Assembly (NCBI GenBank): GCA_023079485.1
Contig: CM041085.1
Span: 90,841,115-90,905,114, forward strand
From: Archilochus colubris
Taxonomy: Eukaryota; Chordata; Aves; Apodiformes; Trochilidae
DNA: 64,000 nt
Direction: 5' to 3'
The notes under the pieces were generated by a model that saw only the letters and a list, made by a program, of their open reading frames with translations, was not told the DNA's origin and ran no database searches. This document shows, piece after piece, positions 1 to 14,549 of this stretch. The translations under genes were made by a program, and so were the position numbers. Positions within the stretch are counted from its first letter, which is position 1, and every line of letters starts with the position of its first letter.

Positions 1-1390
1 TTGTATAAAAGCAGCAAATTTTCTTTGTATAGGATACCTGCTGTGCTGATTTGATGCCTATTCTGGGATGTATACCCGTCAGATATGTTACAGTAATAAG
101 AAATTTACTTAATCCTGCAAAACATACTTACCAAAATTTTGTTACCATTTCAATCTGACTTGTTTTAGCAGGAAGTTTTAAATCTCTCTATTCTTCTAAG
201 GACCTAATTTTACCCCTCTTTGGAAATAAATTTTCTACTCTACCAAAGTTAATTAGTAGAAAGATTGAAAGCTTGAGAAATTTGGCCCCAAATCACAATC
301 CTAATAAAAGTAGACTACAATATACCAAATAATACAGGAGCACCTGCAATAAGTGAAGATTTTAATATCTTCTTTTATATATATCTTCTTATCTTTTTAG
401 GTAGCATTTGTTTGAATATTCAGGTAAAATAGAGGCGAAAGACTTAAGTTACAGTCAGCACCATTGGATAGAAAAATGTAAATTTTCCCTATGTGGAAAG
501 TAGCATAAGAAGTAGGTAAGAAGGGCAGGATTACCATTATTTGTCTCTTTGTTGAGTAAGCTATTTTTGTATTCAGTAAACGTAATTTAACTTCTTTTGC
601 TATAAGAAAGACATTGAACTTTATCTCTTAGGACCCTCAGTCAAAAAGATGGAGTTTTCTTAAGTCTGTTTTTGCAAACTCCTTGATTCTACTGCCTTTG
701 TATTTCTAATTTCCCTATACTTTTCATCTTGTTTTGTTTGTCTCATCTAGAGAATTGGATAAAATATTTATTTGGTTTGGTTTTGAGGGGAGCAACAATC
801 TTTTGTTTTTAATTTAAAAAATAATAAGCCTTTGTTATAGAAACAAAAGGTAGCTTATGATCAGTAGAAAAGATAGTAATGGGCTATTTTGCCATCACTT
901 AGCTTTTGATGTAATTCTAGTGTCAGCACTTACAGTGCTGTGCTTTTAAGAAAACGAAAGGAGCATAGAGAAGCCCTCCCTAAGTCAGCTAAAATCACAG
1001 TCTCAGATAAAAGAAGCTGTTTTCTGTGCATCACTGTCTACTTTTATCTTTTCCATAGGAATATACCAGCATGAATTTTGGCTATTTGAAATAAAGTTTA
1101 GCAGAACTTAAGATCAGACTATTGTACTAATACAGCTTGGCCAGAGAAAATTGCTTTATGCTTCTAGGGTTATAACTTTTCTAAACACTTGAAACCTTTT
1201 CTAAACCAAAATTTTTCTCTTGAAATCAAGACATCATCTGATGCATCATAGACTTGTTAGATGCCATCCAGACTTCTTTCCAGATAATCTGTAAATGCAG
1301 CTTTCCACATAGGCCTCTGTCTTCCATTTCCTTGAACTTTGCTATGCAAGAACTCTACCCACCCAGCTTTGCAAAATTAAGTTAATCACA

Positions 1391-1990
1391 AATCATAGAG
1401 CCATTTAGGTTCAAAAAGGCTGAGGCAAACTTTTAATATACAACTGTCAATTCCACTGAGTACTAAAGCATTGTATCCACGCATCATTTAAATACCTCCA
1501 GGGACTGTGACTCAACTACTTCCCTGTGCAGCCTGCCCCTGCTTGACCACTCTTTCAGTAAAGGCATTTTTTCTAATACCCATTCTAAACCTCCCTTGGC
1601 TCAACTTGAAGCCATTTCCTCTTGTCCTGTCACTTGTTACTTGGAAGAAGAAACTGCCCCCCACCTCACTACAGCCTTATTTTCCAAACTTGTAGGGAGC
1701 AAAAAACAGCCCCCTCTTTTCCAGCCTAAACTGTCTCATTTCCTTCAACCTCTTCTCATAAGACTCATTCTCTAGACCTTTCATCAGTTTTCTTGCCCTC
1801 TCTGGACATGCTCCAGCACCTCAATGTCTTTCTTGAAGCAAGAGGCTGAAAACTGAACGCAATATTTCATGTGTGGATATACCCAGTCTGAAGATCTTTG
1901 GAGTTAGGATTTTGCTGCTAGATTCATCTTTTTCATGTTAAGTGCTTTCTTATCTGCTTATCATATGTTAGCAGTGGCAGTCACCTATGG
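1391..1990 (-). repeat. CR1 LINE fragment, old and diverged
   Basis: The + strand text opens with an AATCATAGAGCCATTTAGGTT motif, the reverse complement of a CR1 3' terminus. It continues through the usual antisense CR1 landmarks: 'ctccaggga', 'cttccctg', 'aaacctcccttggc', 'cttgtcctgtcact', 'cttctcataagactc' and 'tccagcacctcaatgtctt'. The match is recognisable to about 1895 and then becomes weak, so the far boundary is approximate. Many substitutions make it an old copy. The 62-codon open frame at 1507-1695 is CR1 antisense and not a gene. Confidence 0.8.
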
Positions 1991-2721
1991 GTCTCAATAA
2001 GCAAGCAAGTATCATCCAAACGGCTATATTATGCACACAATGTTCCCATATTCCCTGCATTTTACATTAAGGAATGTGTTTCTCTCTCCTGAAAGTTTAT
2101 TTATAGTTAGTTCCTTCATTTGCTATCTTTACAACCTGCAGTCTTGCTGCATTTTGTGAATTATGATCATAAGTTACATCTATTTAAATTTGATGGATTT
2201 TTTCCTCCTTTCTGAAGCTAAAGTTTGCAGGTGTTCCTTGGAGAAATATGTGAGACAGTTAAGGCATAGTCAAATTACTTGAGGCAATGTTACATTTTGC
2301 TGTGCTGCAGTTTTCCTTGGCTAGAATTGTCAGTTTCCTGGCTCCCATCAAGCCAAATCTACAGGAAAATGCAGAACTGGAACTGATTCAGCAACCTGCC
2401 TGTTTCTTCCTATGCCGGGGTGATGAGCCTGCATCTCAGGAGGAGATAGGAGGTCTGCCCTCCTCCAGGAACAACTTTAGTGACTGCATCTGAGATTTGT
2501 ACAAATCCTTCACAGATGATCTCCTCAACCCCAGCACATAGAGCAGGCACAAATATCATCAGTAAAAAAAAGTAAGGAATTAATCAAGTTACCTTGGCTA
2601 GAGAAAATATTTGTGTATTTAGAAAATTTTTGTAGTTCTCAAAAACATCTTTTTAGAATGAGGAGGAAACATATATCAAAAGTTTATGCAAAATTGACAG
2701 TTAGACTTAGATTAATCTTAG

Positions 2722-2762
2722 TTGATCTTAGAGGTCTTTTTCAACTGTGACAGTTCTGTGAA
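2722..2762 (+). repeat. CR1 LINE 3'-end fragment
   Basis: A short stretch reads 'gatcttagaggtctttttcaactgtgacagttctgtg'-like in sense. It matches the last ~40 bases of CR1 elements, which normally read as a 'gaggtcccttccaac...attctgtga' terminus. Only the terminus is left, so the call rests on this one motif. Confidence 0.6.
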
Positions 2763-3641
2763 AATTGTCTTATTTTGTTATGCAAGATGATTTGTTGTAA
2801 GTAGATCTCAAGTTTCTATCCATGAGAACAAAAGATTATAAAATTTGTGTAAAATATGTAAGATGCAGTTACAGAAAAGATAGGGCTATTTTTGAGGCAC
2901 TACAGAAATATCTTACATTGGACATCCATGATATTCAATCACACACATGTACAGATACTTTCCTTGTTCTCTGAGGCATTCTTGTGATCCATCTTCATCA
3001 GGAAGGATGGACAATGTGTAAAGATGCATAGTGTAAGTTAAGCTTTAAGAACTGCTAAGTGAAATGAGCAGTAAGTCTGGAAATTCAAAAAGGAATGTTG
3101 AAATGTTATCTGTCAACTTTCTGTATGACCAAAAGGTGAGTTAAAAGCAAGTCTTGTCTGCAGCACAGTTCCTCACGGCAGTTACAAGGCATTTCTCCAA
3201 AACAGCTGCACCTCAGGAAGATAATCAGATACATACAGAAGCAGAAAGGGGCATGTACCTGGGTACATGAAAGAAGTGTTCAGTAGTGCAAAACTTTATT
3301 AAGGAGGCCAGACAGAAAGAGACAGAGCAGACCACTAAGTTCAGTGCTAAAGATGAATTAAAACCAACGTTATCCACTTACCTCACAACCCCAGGGTTTT
3401 TGTTTAAACATGGTTAATAAAATTTCTTTTAATATTTGGAATAATTTGCAGAGCTATATTTGAGTAAGCTGGACTTTTCTGGAAATCTGATAGAAATTCT
3501 GAAGAACAAAACTGACAAATGAAGCTAACACATGAAAAAAAGCTTTTACACAAACATATCCATGAGGTACTTGGGGAGAATCAGTGCAGCCTATCTGGAG
3601 TCTATTTTCAAAAATATTGGAGCTCTTTGCAGGAGGCAGTG

Positions 3642-3659
3642 AAAAAAAAAAAAAAAAAA
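3642..3659 (+). repeat. Poly(A) run, 18 bp
   Basis: This is an uninterrupted run of 18 A. No recognisable retroposed gene or SINE body precedes it, so I read it as a simple repeat. Confidence 0.9.
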
Positions 3660-6600
3660 TATTCTGAGAAGACTATGATTATGTTTTGTATGCAAAAAAA
3701 TGCTCTTGAGGGTAATAAGAAGCCATCATGTTATATAAGGAATACTTTTCTCATTGATTGATTATTGAGTAACAGATAAAGTTTGTACAAATCCCACAGT
3801 TTTCCCATGTATGGAATGGCATAACTCCACTGAAAAGGATGCATTTTTTTTTGTCTATGTCACAGTATGTTACAGTACAAAAATACATTTAAGTTTAATT
3901 TAACAAAAAGTCAGTGCAAACGATCTTGGAAAGTAGATCCATCACAGTGGGTACTTGCAACCATTGACATAGGAAACCTTTACACTACTGTTGGTTAAAA
4001 GTCAACAAACTAACTCTTAGACTATGTCTGAGAGATCATCACTCCTTATTTATTCTAAGCTGTATTTATTCTTATGCTGTATATAGATTTTCTCAAACTA
4101 TTTCCTAGTATTTGCAGTCAGAGACAGCACTCTACACTAACTGGAGCTTTGATGTAGTCCCTGAGATCTTATCTTATATAGGGTGGACAGATAGTTTTAT
4201 GTCACACTGTCATTGGTATAACCTCAGCTGTCTTACTAGATTAGAATAAATTGCAGTCACAAAAATACATTGAGGTAAGCACTTTGGTTACATGTTTTTC
4301 TTGTGGACATGATGGAAAATGACAGCTGGTATCAAAATGGCATGTGTGGTGCATGTGACCACCCTGCACCTTAGCTTAACCTTGACTTGGCATACAGGAA
4401 TTTTCAGAAAATATTTATCTTTTGTCATTATTGTCTTTGCTGAGACCTAACTATGTGGCTTCCTTACTACAAAGCATCATGGCTTAGATTGCTGTTGAAG
4501 ATATTTTTTTCTCAAGCAGATTGCTTCTCCAGAATAGTCCTTGTGTTGTTTTTTTGACATTTTATGATGTTGTCTGACATACACAGAAGCACAATATCTA
4601 ACAGCCCTTGTTTTCATAGTGATTATTATTATTGGTAGTGTTAGTGCCTAAATATCTTCTCTTAATCTCACTCCAAGGTCTTTGGATGGAGAAACAGTCC
4701 TTGTTTTTCCTTTATTTGTTTGTTTGTGAGATTTTGCTTTTCCCAAATGTTTTCTTAACAGCTTCTATTTACCTGAATAAAAGGCTACCTGAATAAAATA
4801 CTCTTGTATTTTTCATTTTAAGTTTCCAGATCTTTTAATTTTTGTTTTATGGTTACGTTAAAAGTCTTGCCTAACCCAAATGATTCTACATGAGAAACTT
4901 AAATTCTACAGGCTTCTGCTTCCTCCAGACTTAGGTTGTTACTTCCATTCCCTCTAAACTCTATCTTAAAATGGAAATCAGTATTTTACGCTTTTGACAG
5001 CCTGGTTCAGCACAGAAGATCTTAAATTAAATTTGTAATATAAAAACAAGCATACCATTGGCTGTAATCACTAGCTATACAAGGTAGAATGTTTCCAAGA
5101 GTGATTCCTAATAATAAGCACATAGCACAAGAGGTTATAATTAAAGTTTTAGAAAAAGAAAAAGTATTGGATGTGTTGTCCTATTAACCTGGAAAAGGTA
5201 CTTTGAGGCTGATTTGGTTCCAATGGCTGGAACAGTGCATGGTAGACATCAACAGAAATAATACTTTATTTTTTAACAGGGGCAATGATCCTCTCTATAG
5301 CATAGCTTAGCTAACTGCTGAATTGATGTTTCTATTAGAACATGCCTTAAAGCAATAATTTGAATGTATGTTTTTGTTTATTCTTCCTTTCATATTTAGC
5401 ATCTAGCACCATTTTATTATTTATCTTACTCCATTTAAGTGATGCAGATGAATATTATATACAAGAAATATCTTTCCAGCTCACTAATATTGATTAGCAA
5501 AGCTATTGTTTGTAGGTTTTATTTTTAAATGGCTCCCTTGGGTGCTTATGACTAAAGAGAAGAGTTCAAAGTGCTATTTGAAGAAGAAAGGAAATCATGA
5601 TAATAGCAAAGTGTAAAGAAGAAGTAAAGTTAGAATATTCTGTAGCTTAAAGGTGATCCTCTCTCATGAGGATAACTGACTTCATTGAAAAGTCTTTGCT
5701 GATTGCAGTTTAATCTCTAAAAAGTGATGGTTTCTTTCTGCTCTTCAGTCCCTCATACCTGTTTTCCTCCACTGCTCTTGCTGCTTTCTTCTCTTCTGCC
5801 CTGCCATGGGTTGTCCCTCTAAGGTGTCCTGCAGCCACAGTCCCCTCAGAGGTGTAGTTCCTCCAGCACAGAAATCTTTCCAAGAATAAATCATGTATCC
5901 TAGACTTAAAATGGTTAAAAGTTTTAATTTTTTTTTTGTTATTGATATACCCAGCAACTGAACAATTAGTATGACCTTCACTTCCTTCTCCTTTACTACC
6001 TCTTGCTTAGGGAAACAATTTTTTAAAAAATATATTTATTCACTGTGAAGCCTGGACATCACTAAATATACTAAATTTTCATCATCTTGCAGTCCTTGTT
6101 TTTTTGTTGTTCAGAACAACAAAGGTCAGAAAGGCAGCCTGTACCTTTTATATACTAGTGAAATCAGATGAGGAATTGTTTTGACAAAGTAAAAGGATAC
6201 TGTGTCTATCAAGTTAGCTGAAAACCATTCAGAGCATAAAGAATTAGTTTGAAAATTCATCAGTTATGAACTAAAGGTAAAGTGGTATGAGGATAGACTG
6301 TAATGAACAAAGCTCATGAAGATAGAAATGTATTTCCGTGCAGTTTAACATCTTTTTGCAAAAATAAGTTGCATGTTCTAAACTGATGTAAACCTCTTAC
6401 TGTTGGCTGTGGACTTCTAACAATTGATCTTAAAGTTTGAATTGGTAAAGCTCTTTTAGATGTTATTTGTAAAAGTTTTATTTATAAAACAGCCTTCTCA
6501 GTAGCATCAATATCTGATCTCTTAAAGCTGATGTGAACAAGAAATGACTCAGACCATTTAGGACTGTGGAGATGTGACCCAAGTAATTCTGAGATTTTTT

Positions 6601-9424
6601 CTCATTACTCTCACAGATTTTCATTTTGCTTTTGAGCTTATTAATTACATTAATTATTAACACTTCTAAATTCTGTTTTCTGCTCATAACAGGGGTAATA
6701 ATTAGTAGTTATATCAACGATTTTCTTGAAAGTTGGATTCTCAAGTATAATAGGCAGAATCAGTATATTTATACTATTAATACAGTTGTTTAGTTGCCAT
6801 TATTTATAGCAAAGCACATTTTAAAAATTTCTGAATACCTACAGTTACTTTTCCTAGAATAAGAAATGCAAAAAATTCCCACTTATTTGTTTTTCTGGTT
6901 TTGATGCCTCTGTCCATGAGAATTTTCTCACTGCTTTAAAGAGGAACTACACTTAGCTCAGCAGATAGCTTATTGTTCACATGCTGTAGCCTTATAAAAA
7001 TATACCAAACAAAATGATGTTTCTACTGCACAGACTGAACAATCCAGGAGACAAATTTATGATGCAGAAAAATAGTTTTCTGCCTTTTGTTTCTATGATC
7101 AATTCTGCTTTCTATGAAGAGCAGAGAAGCTGATTCAGGAAATGGAAAAATGCAGTAGTTTTGCTTTCTCATTAAAAATGAAAGCAGTAGCAAAATATGA
7201 AGTAACACTTCTATGTGCCAAAATTAACATTCCAAAAGACATTTAGAAGACTACTTATAAATAAAGCGTTTTTAAGAGATATTATGTACTCAAAGATCAA
7301 CATTTATGTCTTAGATTCAAAAGCATTTTGAGGATGGTAATCAAGAACTTTAAAAGATTGCTACTTCCAAAATTTTTCTCTGCTAAAACACTGTGGTTAA
7401 CATCCCAATTGCTGTGTTATAGAAACTGGATACATCATGCTTGATTTTTGCTCAGTTATCAGTATATAGATATAATTATGATTTACAGCCCTGAATGTTC
7501 TTCTGCAACTAGGAAACTAAGGAATAAAGGAAAGGTGTAACTTTCTTATAAAATGCCAATGGAGGATAACATAGTTTTACCTCAGTGTTCTGTTTCTCCT
7601 CTAAGAGTGTTGACATGCTGTAAAATAGCAAAATACAACTCAGAATACAACCAGACCATGTATTGCAATCTAAAACTTCCTTTTCTGAGAGTATGTCTCA
7701 AAACCACAGTTGGATATTCATGGTATCTTTGGCAATCTCTCTTTCTTCAATTAATCTTTAAAATTGGAAAAAAATCAACTGGGTCAGAGTACCAATATCA
7801 CAGAACAGCTTAAATCCTAGTGGCTGCAATAGCCATTCTCATTACAAATATAGCTTCAGGCTGAAATAGGAAGCAGGCTTAATAGGAAGTAGGTTTGGCA
7901 CTTCACTGGAGTCTTGTGGAATTGTGCTCTTTTGGAAAGAAAGAAGTGGTACCAGCTGTATTTGTGGGCAGACTGATCAAGATACATGTATTAGATATTC
8001 TTGGGGCATGCCAACTGGCTTATAATGTTCCTGGGTGATAAGTGGAGAACTTCTGTTTATTGGGTACTAAATAGGCATTAGTAGCACACAGTTGTTGAGC
8101 TCTTTGGTTCTTCTAGGTTTAAGCAGCTACAAGCCTACCCCATAGAAAAGTTTTAGGTACATAAAGCTCAAAATCTCGGGTTTTTCCAGACTTCAGAGGT
8201 ATTGATGGTTAGCCTCAGTTTAGGAGAATCAATGCTTGATTAAGACAGCTCCTAACTAAAAATGCTAATGTAGCTACACTCTTCATCTCACAATTCAGGT
8301 TCTGTTGGGCTGCCTGGGCATAGGTTCCAATGCCATCCGAGGCACCCTACCACTATCAAGATATCCATAGAAGACCAGCATCTCACAGGACTTGAGAGAC
8401 TTCTGTCCTGCCAGACCAAAAGGCAGAAGCTGAGCAGGATATGTTAGAATGTCTAAAATGGCAGTGGAAAAACTACTCACAATTGCCAAACTGAACTCCT
8501 AACATCTGCTGTATCGCCAGATGTAAGGAACTTAGTTTTCTCACTGGCATCAAAATGTGTTATTCTTAAACTTGATAACTCCTCTAAATTGTGTCTTTGG
8601 TGTCCCAGAGGCACGTGTCAAAGACCTTTTCCAAAAAACAAAATTGTGCTGGTTATCCCAATGTACTTCAATTTGAACTTTTTCATATGGACTTTTTTCT
8701 TAAACCTAGGCACTTTTTATTGTCCCTTACATTGAACTTCTGCACTCCACATCTTGAAACAGTATCCATTGGATCCCTAGACACTAGTGATGGTAAAATG
8801 GACAAGAAAAATGTTCCTTTTTATTTCTGAAAGGAATATTTCACTTCTGTCTGGCTGCTCCTGTTTTCACGTCTGTGTTGACTGCAAATACATTCATCAG
8901 TCTGGCTTAAGATCAAAACTGATACAACTTCCTTCAGCTGGCAAGGTGACTACAATTTCAAAGTTAAGGCTTGATCACCAATGATGCAATACTTCATGTT
9001 TATTGGATTATTAATAATTTAGTATTATTTTAGTGATGCTTGCAATTAAGTGCTATAAAAGTTACACATGATTCTGAGCCACATTCTAGGCTTCCCAGTT
9101 GTTTGCTGGACCCAAGGAAAAGAAAGGGATTTATGGAGATGGGGATCTTTATAACATTTCTACCAGGATTTGGGAGTTCTAGCTTGTTGCTATGTTATCT
9201 GCTGGTCAATATATCTTTGTCTGTGGCTTGCATCTGACTTTGAATCATCATTTAATCATTTAATAATTTTTAAATTAAAATGGAAAAATGTAACACAGAC
9301 ATCAGATATTACTGAGAATATTGAGCTGGGAGAATATATTTTGCTGGTACAGTGACATATATTTAGTCATATGGAATAAAGTTAGCAGAGGTGTCTGACA
9401 CAAAGATCTATTATGCTGTCAAAC

Positions 9425-9582
9425 AGCCTCCCAGGAGAAATGGTGGAATCCCTACTACTCCTACTACTGGAAATATTTAGAATTTGATTAGAGAAAGCAC
9501 TAGAAATTGTTCTGAAAGGGCCAATCATATTTGACAGGAGCTCCTAATAGATCATCTATTCTCTTCAACTTCTAATTTCTCT
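9425..9582 (+). repeat. Ancient CR1/L3-type LINE 3' end
   Basis: The order of motifs follows the 3' end of older amniote CR1 families: 'cctcccaggagaaatggtggaatccct', then 'ggaaatatttagaatttgattagagaaagcactagaaa', then 'aatagatcatctatt...cttcaacttctaatttct'. The last block corresponds to the conserved 'gatgacctaataggtcccttccagctctaa' tail. It is strongly diverged, which suggests an insertion that predates modern birds. The match is from memory of the family; a RepeatMasker run would confirm it. Confidence 0.55.
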
Positions 9583-11337
9583 AATTGCATGCTTGAACTC
9601 AAGAGAATAAAATTTTAAAGACTGCCTCTAAGTATCTCAATAAGTATTAACCACTTTTTACTGTTTCACTCCTTATTATATTCACAAATGGGAAGTCCCA
9701 TCACATTCTATGTGTTTGCTTTTAACTATACCTGATCTTTCTGCAATTAAGGTACACAACTGTACTAAGTTTTCTTTTTCTTTTAAAACCAACAAGAAAA
9801 TTCTACATTACATTTAATCCTTGCATTTTATACGTCATGCTAAACCGTATTTCCTACTCTGAAAATGTTAGAAAACTAAGTATTACTTCTAAGAAGATGC
9901 TGTGAGTAGGCACTCTTTAAATTCCTGTACACTAAAGAGTACACAGTACCAAGAAGAATTTTCAGGAACATTTTCAATCAAATGTGATTAGCAGCAGTGC
10001 AAATATTGCTGGTTCTACTATAAGAAGCACTGAAGCACTTGACAATAAGTTTGTCAATGTCATAAGCAGAAAAAAAAATGTTCATCTCTTCTTTAAATCA
10101 TAACATTTATTTTCCTTATTATTAAATTAATTTTCTTAACTTTTAAAATCTGCCTTTGTTTTTCACATTGTTTCATTATATTAATTCTTCAAAATTTAAG
10201 CTTAAATTCAAACAAAAATTGGCCAGTTCAAACATGAGTTTTCAAGGGTTGGAAAACAAAAAGAATTCCTTGGAATTCCCAAACACTGAAGACCTGGAAG
10301 TTTCATTTCCCAAATTATTATTATAAAGTTTAGCTAAGGTTCAAATGGTCTGGCAAGCCAAATTGTTGTGAATTGCTTTAAACTAGCAATAGGTTGCTAA
10401 AATCACACATAGAAGTTGTCAGTCATTAGTAGATACTTGTAATTTCTGTGTGTTTTATACAAGAAATCTTAGTGCTTCATGAAAAGCTCTATCAATTATG
10501 CAGCAGCTGCAGGGAGAGCCTGCGAGAAGTTCACCATCAGCTTTGCTTGAAATTTTGGAGAAATATTAGTTATAATAAGGAGATAAAAGCCACCAGTGGG
10601 TGTGCTACAGCCCATCTTTGCTTTGAAGCTACTCTGTTCCTTTCAGTTCATGGGGAAAATATATCTTTCATTTAAATGTCATTAATGTGATATATTGTCC
10701 CCAGTACAACTTGTTACTGTAATATATTTTCACTTAACTACTATGTAAAGCAGTAAAAATCATCAGTAAAAATGGCAATTAAATAATCCTTTCTTTGGAG
10801 ATCTCAGAATCAGAGAATTAAAAACCTGCAACTTTTTTAGATTCAGAAAGAATATAACCTTGCATTATTTTTCATCTCCACTTACTGGCTACTACTTTAC
10901 AAAGTCATTTTATTGATATCATAGAAAGAGATGTTTCTGCAAGAGATTCCTGTGTAATAGGAACTGAGTAAAGGATTGATGCTGAGGTTAGGATGCTATT
11001 CCATGAGGAGAAGCAATATGAAAAAAAAAAACAGAAGTGAAATAGAAGAGCAAATGGTTTTGTGTTGAAGGCATCAAGGTTGCAGTTAGGGAAAGTTCAA
11101 CAATTTAAACAGATGTAAGCAGCAGCTGCTTTTACACAGCTTTGAAACATGAACTAGAATTTTTTATGTGACATCATGAGCACAAGAGACCTAACAGATT
11201 TGAAGGAATAAAAGTATTACTCAGATGACTGTCATATAACAACTGTAGTGGCAAATTATGCTGTAAATTAGTCTTGCAAATATGGAAGGAGTGAGAAAAT
11301 TCTCATTTCTGTTAGGTTTTCTGTTACATTTTCATTC

Positions 11338-11880
11338 GTTATGAGCCAGCAGTGTGCCCAGGTGGCCAAGAAAGCCAACAGAATCCTGACTCATATCAGG
11401 AATATTGTGGCCTGCAGGAGAAGGGAAGTGCTTTTTACCTGGAGTATTGCATCCAGTTCTGGAGCCCCTATTACAAGAAAGACACGGACATGCTGAAGCA
11501 TGTCCAGAGAAGGGTCACAAGGATGATCAGAGGACTGGAGCACCTCTCCTCTGAAAACAGACTGAGAGAGTTGGGGTTGTTCAGTCTGGAGACTAGAAGG
11601 CTTTGGGGAGACCTTATTGTAGCCTTCCAGTATCTGAAGGGGCCCTACAAGAAAGCTGGCCATGGACTTTTTAGGCTGTCAGGACTAGGGGGAATGTATT
11701 TAAAGTAGAATCACCATCCCTGAAGTGATTTAAAACCCACATACGTAAGGTACTTTAGGACATGTTCTAGTGGGTGATACAGGTATTGATATAGATTTAT
11801 TTTAGAGGAGTGGGATGTTGGCAGCTGGATGTGGAGATCTTTGAGATCTTTCCAACTGTGAAAATTCTGTGGTTCTGTTC
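11338..11880 (+). repeat. CR1 LINE 3' fragment with internal deletion
   Basis: The sense strand encodes a decayed piece of the CR1 reverse-transcriptase C-terminal region. In the frame from 11352, residues such as [20 protein letters not shown] and the following [14 protein letters not shown] and RLRELGLFSLE are typical. The frame then breaks near 11700. The 3' part resumes with 'tcaccatccctgaagtg' and ends in 'gagatctttccaactgtgaaaattctgtggttctg'. The family's FFTERVV-like segment between these parts is missing, so the copy carries an internal deletion of roughly 150-200 bp by family length (an estimate). It is 5' truncated and not functional. Confidence 0.9.
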
Positions 11881-14549
11881 CAATTTTCTTTTTAAGTATA
11901 CCAAGATGTATTTTCAGTATTATTAAGCTGAAAAAATAGGAAAAAATGTTACATCCCCATTTAGGACAGTACACAGCAATTTCTTGAAATATCTTTAATT
12001 CTGATTTTCTGTGACTGGTTTAGTACTACACAGTTAATCACATGTTTGGCTGCTACCCTATTTTTGTCTTGCAGACAAGACTTTTAGGAATTCTGGGTGG
12101 TAAGCATGTTTAGTTTCACTCATTCTTATTACTCTGGTTTTTTAGCATGAGATTTATTTAAACCATTGAAATATAAGGACATGAATGTTCTTCACTTTGA
12201 ATTTACAAAATAATACTGAATGTGATTATACTGAAATTTATTATATTTCCATGATTGTGAAAAATGTTCAAATATATGTTACTTCTACTATTCAGTTATA
12301 AAGGTGTTTCCTATTGGTGCTGTGTGAAGAATAACTCTGAGGTGCTGAAGAGGTCAAATGTGTTGAGATTATTTCATTGCCACTGGCAAGGACATCTTTG
12401 CTGGGTTGTGTTAGCACTGTAGCCTCTAAGTCATGTGTTGCATGTATGAGGTCCATAACACAGAGCTCCCAGGTTTTCAGTTTGAGTATTTCCATTTGAA
12501 TTTCAGCATTATTTTTGTTTTATTACTACCAATTCTCATCTTGATGCATATAGTGCCACTCTACCTTCTTAGAGTTAATCTCCAAAGCACTTGGTGAGAT
12601 CTCACTAGTTTAGGGGTTTTATATCTTCCAAAAGCTGGTGATAACTAGTTTCTCTTTTTTCTGACCCTGAAGTTATAATTGAAGAATTCAAGGCCAGCCA
12701 CAATAACAGTGATACATACTTGTGGAATAATTTAGTTCGAATTGCAGTTTCCAAGCAGAAATTATGATTCTGGGAATCCTTGCTCAGCAACAGACTAACA
12801 TCCCATGAGTGAGATGAATCAGTGAGATTTGTCTGCTCTAACTGCAGGTTTTCAACACTGAATAATCCAAATCAAAAATAATTACAGTTTTTACCCCTCT
12901 TCATCACTGGTAGAGAGAAATTGCCATTCATCTAAATTACATAAAATTAATGTATTGATATGTGTTCTTGCACATTTGCTCAGATCTATCCCCACCTTAG
13001 AACAACTTCGGGAATAAGCATTGAACTCATGAGTGTGACTGTGATGGAAGGCAAGTCCTCCCCCTTTCAACACTCTGGAGAGGATCAACCAAGCTCAGCA
13101 CTTCCAAGCTGCTGTGAACACACAGTTACAGCATAATCTACCACTTCTATGAAAGGAACAAGTAGAGAAGGAGGTGACGATAGTGAAGACCCAAATATAA
13201 TATCTGTGATCTCCTCTAAACTTTGGTTAAAATCTCCATGTCTCTGTGACAAGATTTAATCACCTTATATACTCTTTGCAGGAAAAATTTTCAAGATTCA
13301 TTAAGCTAATCAGGCAAAATGACTAGCCAAAAGTGTGTGTGGAACAAGAAGGCTTCTCAAGCATATTCCTCTATTTTCTCTTCTGTTTCATATACAGTAC
13401 AAGGAGTGGGATTTAAGTTTTCCCTTAGTTGTTAGCATTTCCTTAGATGTAGGTGTGTAGTCAGCTTTATGCCAGACTGTCTGACTTAAGATCTTCTCTG
13501 ACCAGAATGCTGTCTGCTTGAGATGCAGACAGACCCATCCATCCCCATGTATCATTCACTGCGTTCCAGCTTGCATCCTGGGTCTCTGGATGCTTCAAAA
13601 TTAAGCTTAGCAGCACTGATTTTCACAAGCTCAGCTTTCTCTGAGCAGTAAATTCCTTCAAACAATGAACTAACTTACATACTTAAAGGTTAGTTACCTA
13701 AATCTAGCACATCCATCCGGGGCTCACTTTTTAGTCATTGGAAAGAAAGTTCTCATTTAGACAGCAATTCAACTTGTTCTCAAATAGGTGTCAAAAATGT
13801 GTGGGATGAATTACCCTCTATAAATGTTTTATTTCTACCCTGTGACTCTTACGAGAATCTACCACTAGGTCAGTGGTAGACAGTTGGCTTCTAGAGCCAG
13901 GTAAGGTGAAATGGATGAGTGAGAGAATGTGGATGTGGCCAAGTTGTAACAAAAAAGAGAGTGAGGCAGATTTATGGAAGCAAGAAGAAATTAGTAGAAA
14001 CTGTGCAAATGCCACCTTACTGGGGAATAACTGGTTTTACTTTGAGTTACAATTAGAAGTTGATTTTTATACCCCTTCCCTCTTCCTCTTTGGTACAGTA
14101 CTAATTTTTGTGTACTGCTGGACGTGGCTGATGAGAAGCACTTCCCTGGTTCTTGGGCTGCAGACCTTTTTCTTGTTCTCATATTTGTCAAGCAGAGCAC
14201 AGAGCTGCATAACTCACTTTACTCTGACTTATTGGTTTTTGTGGTTTGCCTTTATTTGAAAAAAGGTTAGATATTTTGCTACTTGAGAAAGATTTGGGCT
14301 ATTTTCTCAAAAAAAAAAAATAATTAGTTTTTACTTCCTTGCAATATATTTTATTATCTATTACTAAAATATTGTGAGTATATACCATTTTTCAGAGCAT
14401 GCTGTGAAAATCCTCTTTCCTAAGGCTATTCAGAGACAAGAGAATTTAAACTTGGTGCATTTGAGTGAGAGCTGCTGTTGTGTGGAATAGGGTTTTAACA
14501 TTAAATAAGAAATTCATATTTGAAGAGATCAGATCGCTTGAGATTCTGA

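Noticed and set aside
11352..11708. 118-codon open frame that looks protein-like
   Set aside because: It is the decayed end of a CR1 reverse-transcriptase frame, not a host gene.
13873..14259. 128-codon + strand open frame with hydrophobic stretches
   Set aside because: No known family, no splice or promoter context, and overlapping open frames on the other strand. Hydrophobic runs are expected from T-rich DNA.
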